Source: Bacillota bacterium
Lineage (GTDB): Bacteria; Bacillota; Clostridia; Peptostreptococcales; Anaerovoracaceae
Length of the DNA: 16,088 nucleotides
Assembly: GCA_017386805.1 (NCBI GenBank)
Contig: JAFOGM010000016.1
Span: 1-16,088, forward strand
Direction: 5' to 3'
Shown: positions 14,501 to 16,088 of the stretch, piece by piece
Numbering within the stretch: the first letter of the stretch is position 1
Layout: each line of letters begins with the position of its first letter
The notes under the pieces: model-generated
What the model was told of the DNA's origin: nothing
Databases searched by the model: none
Seen by the model: only the letters and a program-made list of their open reading frames with translations
Made by a program: the position numbers and the translations under genes

Positions 14501-15628
14501 AACAAAGTGCATATCCAGACACCCACATATCTGAAGTACAAGCGACTTCCCAACAGCCACTATAATGCTGATATACTGAAGTCCATGGAAACCAAACTCC
14601 TTGATTTCTACAAGAGCGGTCCGGACGGACAAAAACTGCCCATTCCCGGCGCAGTAGGCAGTGTTCTGGAAGAAATGCAAAACCTCCAGTTGGGTGTTCA
14701 TAAGCAGGACACAGAACGAGGGATGTTGGAACTGGCAACGAAATATGTAGATGCTCTTAAGGCGGTGAAAGAAGCGCAGACCAATGCACCTTCCGAACAG
14801 ATGCAGAAGCTTCAAAACACATTGACCGAACATTTAAAGAATGTCCATAGAGCGATCCTGGATACCAGAGAAATCGAATATAAGAACCTCATAGGAAGTC
14901 CCGAGGGACTCTTCCACAAACCAAAAGAAGGAACCCCTCCCGACAAGATGGACAAGCTGGAAAAAGCATACATGCGTATGGAGCAGGGCTTTGCCGGGAT
15001 GTTGTATTTCCACGAAGCCAAGGCTTTACCTCTGGAAGAAGGTGCATGGATCCGCGCTCTGGACCCCAAGGTGGTGAAGAAGGGCGTCTCCAACATCAAA
15101 GGAAGTGCCGGTTTCCAGAGCTTGATGAACGAAATTGTTGATCATAGTGCGAGTGCAAAAATCTACCTGGGCCAGAATTCGGAATACCAAAAGCTCAAGG
15201 CAGAAGTAAAAAAACAGGAAAAAGAGTTAGCGAAGGCGAAGCCCCAGAATACAAAGGAAGACGCACAGAATAAGATCGATGCTTACAGGGACTCCAATAC
15301 ACTCCAGCAGGCAAAAGAAAAGCTGGAGAAAATGGAAGAAACCAGAAACTTCATTTTGAAGCAGGCCGGTCTTGACCCCAACGAAGTCACCATGAAGAGA
15401 GAATTGGACTTCCAGACAAATATACTTTTGGCCAAAACAGTGCGCTTGACCATTCGCGGAGGAAACACAGCGAGCTTCTATCGTCGTTACTACGAGCATA
15501 AGGTCAAGGTCAGCGAAAAGTCCAATCCTGAAATGCAGAAAGTGAACGTGGTTGACAAACAGTATGTAAAAACCGAGGCTGAGGTTACCAACCAGAAACC
15601 CCAGGCTCCTGGTCCCGCTAAGAAATAA
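11570..15628 (+). CDS. Giant 1352-residue protein with papain-like peptidase domain
   Basis: I do not recognise the full-length family. There is no signal peptide or clear membrane span. Residues 1-600 are mostly helical, with a hydrophobic patch near 243-264 (FKFVFFKQLAGFAAG). Residues 600-650 are a charged Glu/Lys/Ala linker. Residues 700-900 carry a papain/C39-like set: Q749 and C755 in SQNTMNGCWS, H868 in CAGGHYLTIVG, N884 in FVKNPM. The spacings Q to C of 6 and H to N of 16 equal those of papain (Q19, C25, H159, N175), and the strand GHYLTIVG...VFVKNP is the usual end of this fold. Residues 900-1200 are unassigned; 1204-1265 form a coiled coil (KAEVKKQEKELAKAK, LQQAKEKLEKMEE), and the tail is Pro/Lys-rich. 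ATG follows GGAGG by 6 nt. A lipoprotein gene follows after 17 bp. It could be a secreted effector, toxin or processing protease; the peptidase call is good, the role is open. Confidence 0.88.
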   Translation: MALKFNPYNVDTLDEGIRKMTSEQKASGIINYIIENTERSLPDDAELTSLLSQNSLQSTFLIADEEERAARRQLSQDAWNQMLTVVSSRVAMDEAIKGQDLPTQAKRYDELLQTLDLSQSPEDLLALSDQDLVAKFPDIYALYRIAQDADQLLDPNKPDTLNDYLSEESREILRKLSDNLPAFTALMGRHGAICDPYYEKVNVVGLANESNALTNANNAADRMERSVRRRIAASEAVPDQDIFKFVFFKQLAGFAAGIARLFGWRLSNELRDEAKKNEFDLTTLKIVDLSQKEYSLNAMSDNHCENALKQGKPLIFRDNTGKNVLAFRVDGGKFVPTKAETLVEQAVYDATHTRVDELVELATGKVADPVWMLTGSSQYRDLKNALAKHAKASKLVSNPPTDKELKALKESVEYLHEASITYLKYKDPTITADMTFEQYMAEKGSALNLSEREQARLKSAFLGRDLAVETPRTIALGWSLGIKNRKVMEVDNVFYQGLLRKYQALENELEKAMTDETTGPEFLAQIDQLISDNNMFLPENPYPDNPTATLLWESRQMLNLIERTEIAMGLRAKDRAIDPEEKARIEVRKAFGEQDIADLSASELNTRLEESFKAAVKAQEEKAQAEKENEKEASEPKLALKEGGLKLNYSPKEFISSKTLTQGDAALSNSSAEVKSFKNRKQGILKSGENAVLDHRIKGLEIIEYLEENNPSRPPLTGYTATRNGQPVEGEPKKTDKIMLPGVHERRSQNTMNGCWSVTLSSQFEYRGVSLPQEVIRAYRPNPDELDALIISDEKIQEFYENRKQTVGDYSGLAARMLPNSAFLQTVINWNNVFPGQGPERAISLFKDVVFNALTKENSPLSLCAGGHYLTIVGMEDDKVFVKNPMHIFGGNPETIETWTIYQLMRKAKNQLELNWFSDVTPSLGGSIEPGLDWCKEGTFYGNGRSYSALTDEFENPLKNEKMLGSGVDITYSNSYMNKVHIQTPTYLKYKRLPNSHYNADILKSMETKLLDFYKSGPDGQKLPIPGAVGSVLEEMQNLQLGVHKQDTERGMLELATKYVDALKAVKEAQTNAPSEQMQKLQNTLTEHLKNVHRAILDTREIEYKNLIGSPEGLFHKPKEGTPPDKMDKLEKAYMRMEQGFAGMLYFHEAKALPLEEGAWIRALDPKVVKKGVSNIKGSAGFQSLMNEIVDHSASAKIYLGQNSEYQKLKAEVKKQEKELAKAKPQNTKEDAQNKIDAYRDSNTLQQAKEKLEKMEETRNFILKQAGLDPNEVTMKRELDFQTNILLAKTVRLTIRGGNTASFYRRYYEHKVKVSEKSNPEMQKVNVVDKQYVKTEAEVTNQKPQAPGPAKK

Positions 15629-15645
15629 TCGAAAAGGAAAATATT

Positions 15646-16088
15646 ATGATTAAGAACAATGTACAAAAAGGAATTGCATGGCTTCTGGCTTCGCTGTTGG
15701 CGGTTTCATTGACCGCCTGCGGCGGCGGAAGCCCTGCTCCCAAGGGAGAATTGACAACGGATGTTACCTTGGAAGAATTGCTGGCTGCGAATGAATTGCC
15801 CGCAGTCTTCGATCAGGTAGAAAGTCTTTCTTCCGTGATTACTGACGAAGAAGGCCAAACCTATTTCCACTATGCAGCTATGGTGGATGGTCAGTTGATG
15901 TATTCTCAGGGTACAGAAGGGAAAACGACCGATTTCGTCAACGGCATCAAGTATACAGCATCCGCTGACGGATTAAGTAAGTATATGATTGTCATGGCTC
16001 CTGACACAGATCCCTTTGTTTTTCTGGATGAAATGTATGGAATGCAGCTGACAGAATTCGATTTGACCGGGGAAGTCTACAGCAGCGA
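15646..16088 (+). CDS. Lipoprotein, 3' end missing
   Basis: The frame opens at ATG 15646, seven nt after AAGGA, and stays open to the window end (147 residues visible). The start MIKNNVQKGIAWLLASLL is a basic n-region with a hydrophobic core, ending in the lipobox L-T-A-C with Cys25, followed by a GGGSP linker. The rest (VTLEELLAANELPAVFDQ, later YFHYAAMVDGQLMYSQG) looks like a globular beta-rich extracytoplasmic domain; no family is recognised. It lies 17 bp after the giant papain-like gene, so both are very likely in one operon, and it may anchor, present or neutralise that protein at the cell surface. Confidence 0.85.
   Translation, partial: MIKNNVQKGIAWLLASLLAVSLTACGGGSPAPKGELTTDVTLEELLAANELPAVFDQVESLSSVITDEEGQTYFHYAAMVDGQLMYSQGTEGKTTDFVNGIKYTASADGLSKYMIVMAPDTDPFVFLDEMYGMQLTEFDLTGEVYSS

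Noticed and set aside
1..16088. CRISPR array, IS element or prophage
   Set aside because: No regularly spaced repeats, transposase, integrase or phage structural genes were seen on either strand.

Overview
The window reads as an ordinary chromosomal segment of an anaerobic low-to-mid GC Firmicute, most likely a gut-type member of class Clostridia. The reasons are strong AGGAGG ribosome binding sites, SigA-type promoters with 17-bp spacers, a T-box leader on ileS, a TIGR03905/TSCPD-type small protein, a cytidylate-kinase-like family protein and lipoproteins with Gram-positive-style lipoboxes. Genus cannot be named from the sequence alone.

Layout. (1) 1-1654, plus strand: the tail of an Ldh-family NAD(P)-dependent 2-hydroxyacid dehydrogenase, followed 11 bp later by a cytidylate-kinase-like P-loop protein, ending at a bidirectional terminator. 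(2) 1711-5196, minus strand: a type 2 isoleucyl-tRNA synthetase with the altered GXHH signature, preceded by a complete isoleucine T-box leader (AUC specifier, T-box sequence, terminator) and a consensus promoter. (3) 5219-7198, minus strand: a two-gene unit, RhuM-Fic fusion protein then a lipoprotein read from a TTG codon, driven by an extended -10 promoter whose short leader contains a very stable terminator hairpin (a candidate attenuator or small RNA). (4) 7237-7649: a tRNA-Ser(GGA) gene on the minus strand with its promoter and terminator, beside a duplicated 20-nt tRNA 3' end joined to a multi-hairpin repeat element and another terminator. (5) 7787-8627, minus strand: a short-chain dehydrogenase of FabG/BaiA type, with a perfect inverted repeat over its -35 box. 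(6) 8692-9836, plus strand: a two-gene operon of a Cys-rich unknown protein and a TSCPD-domain protein. (7) 9871-11352, minus strand: threonine synthase. (8) 11570 to the end, plus strand: an unrecognised 1352-residue protein with a papain-like Gln/Cys/His/Asn constellation, followed 17 bp later by a lipoprotein cut off by the window edge.

The housekeeping parts (ileS with its T-box, thrC, tRNA-Ser) are conventional. The parts most likely to hold undescribed biology are the giant papain-like protein with its lipoprotein partner, the RhuM-Fic/lipoprotein pair with its leader hairpin and internal 25-bp palindrome, the Cys-rich/TSCPD pair, and the structured repeat at the tRNA-Ser locus. No CRISPR array, insertion sequence, integrase or phage structural gene was seen.
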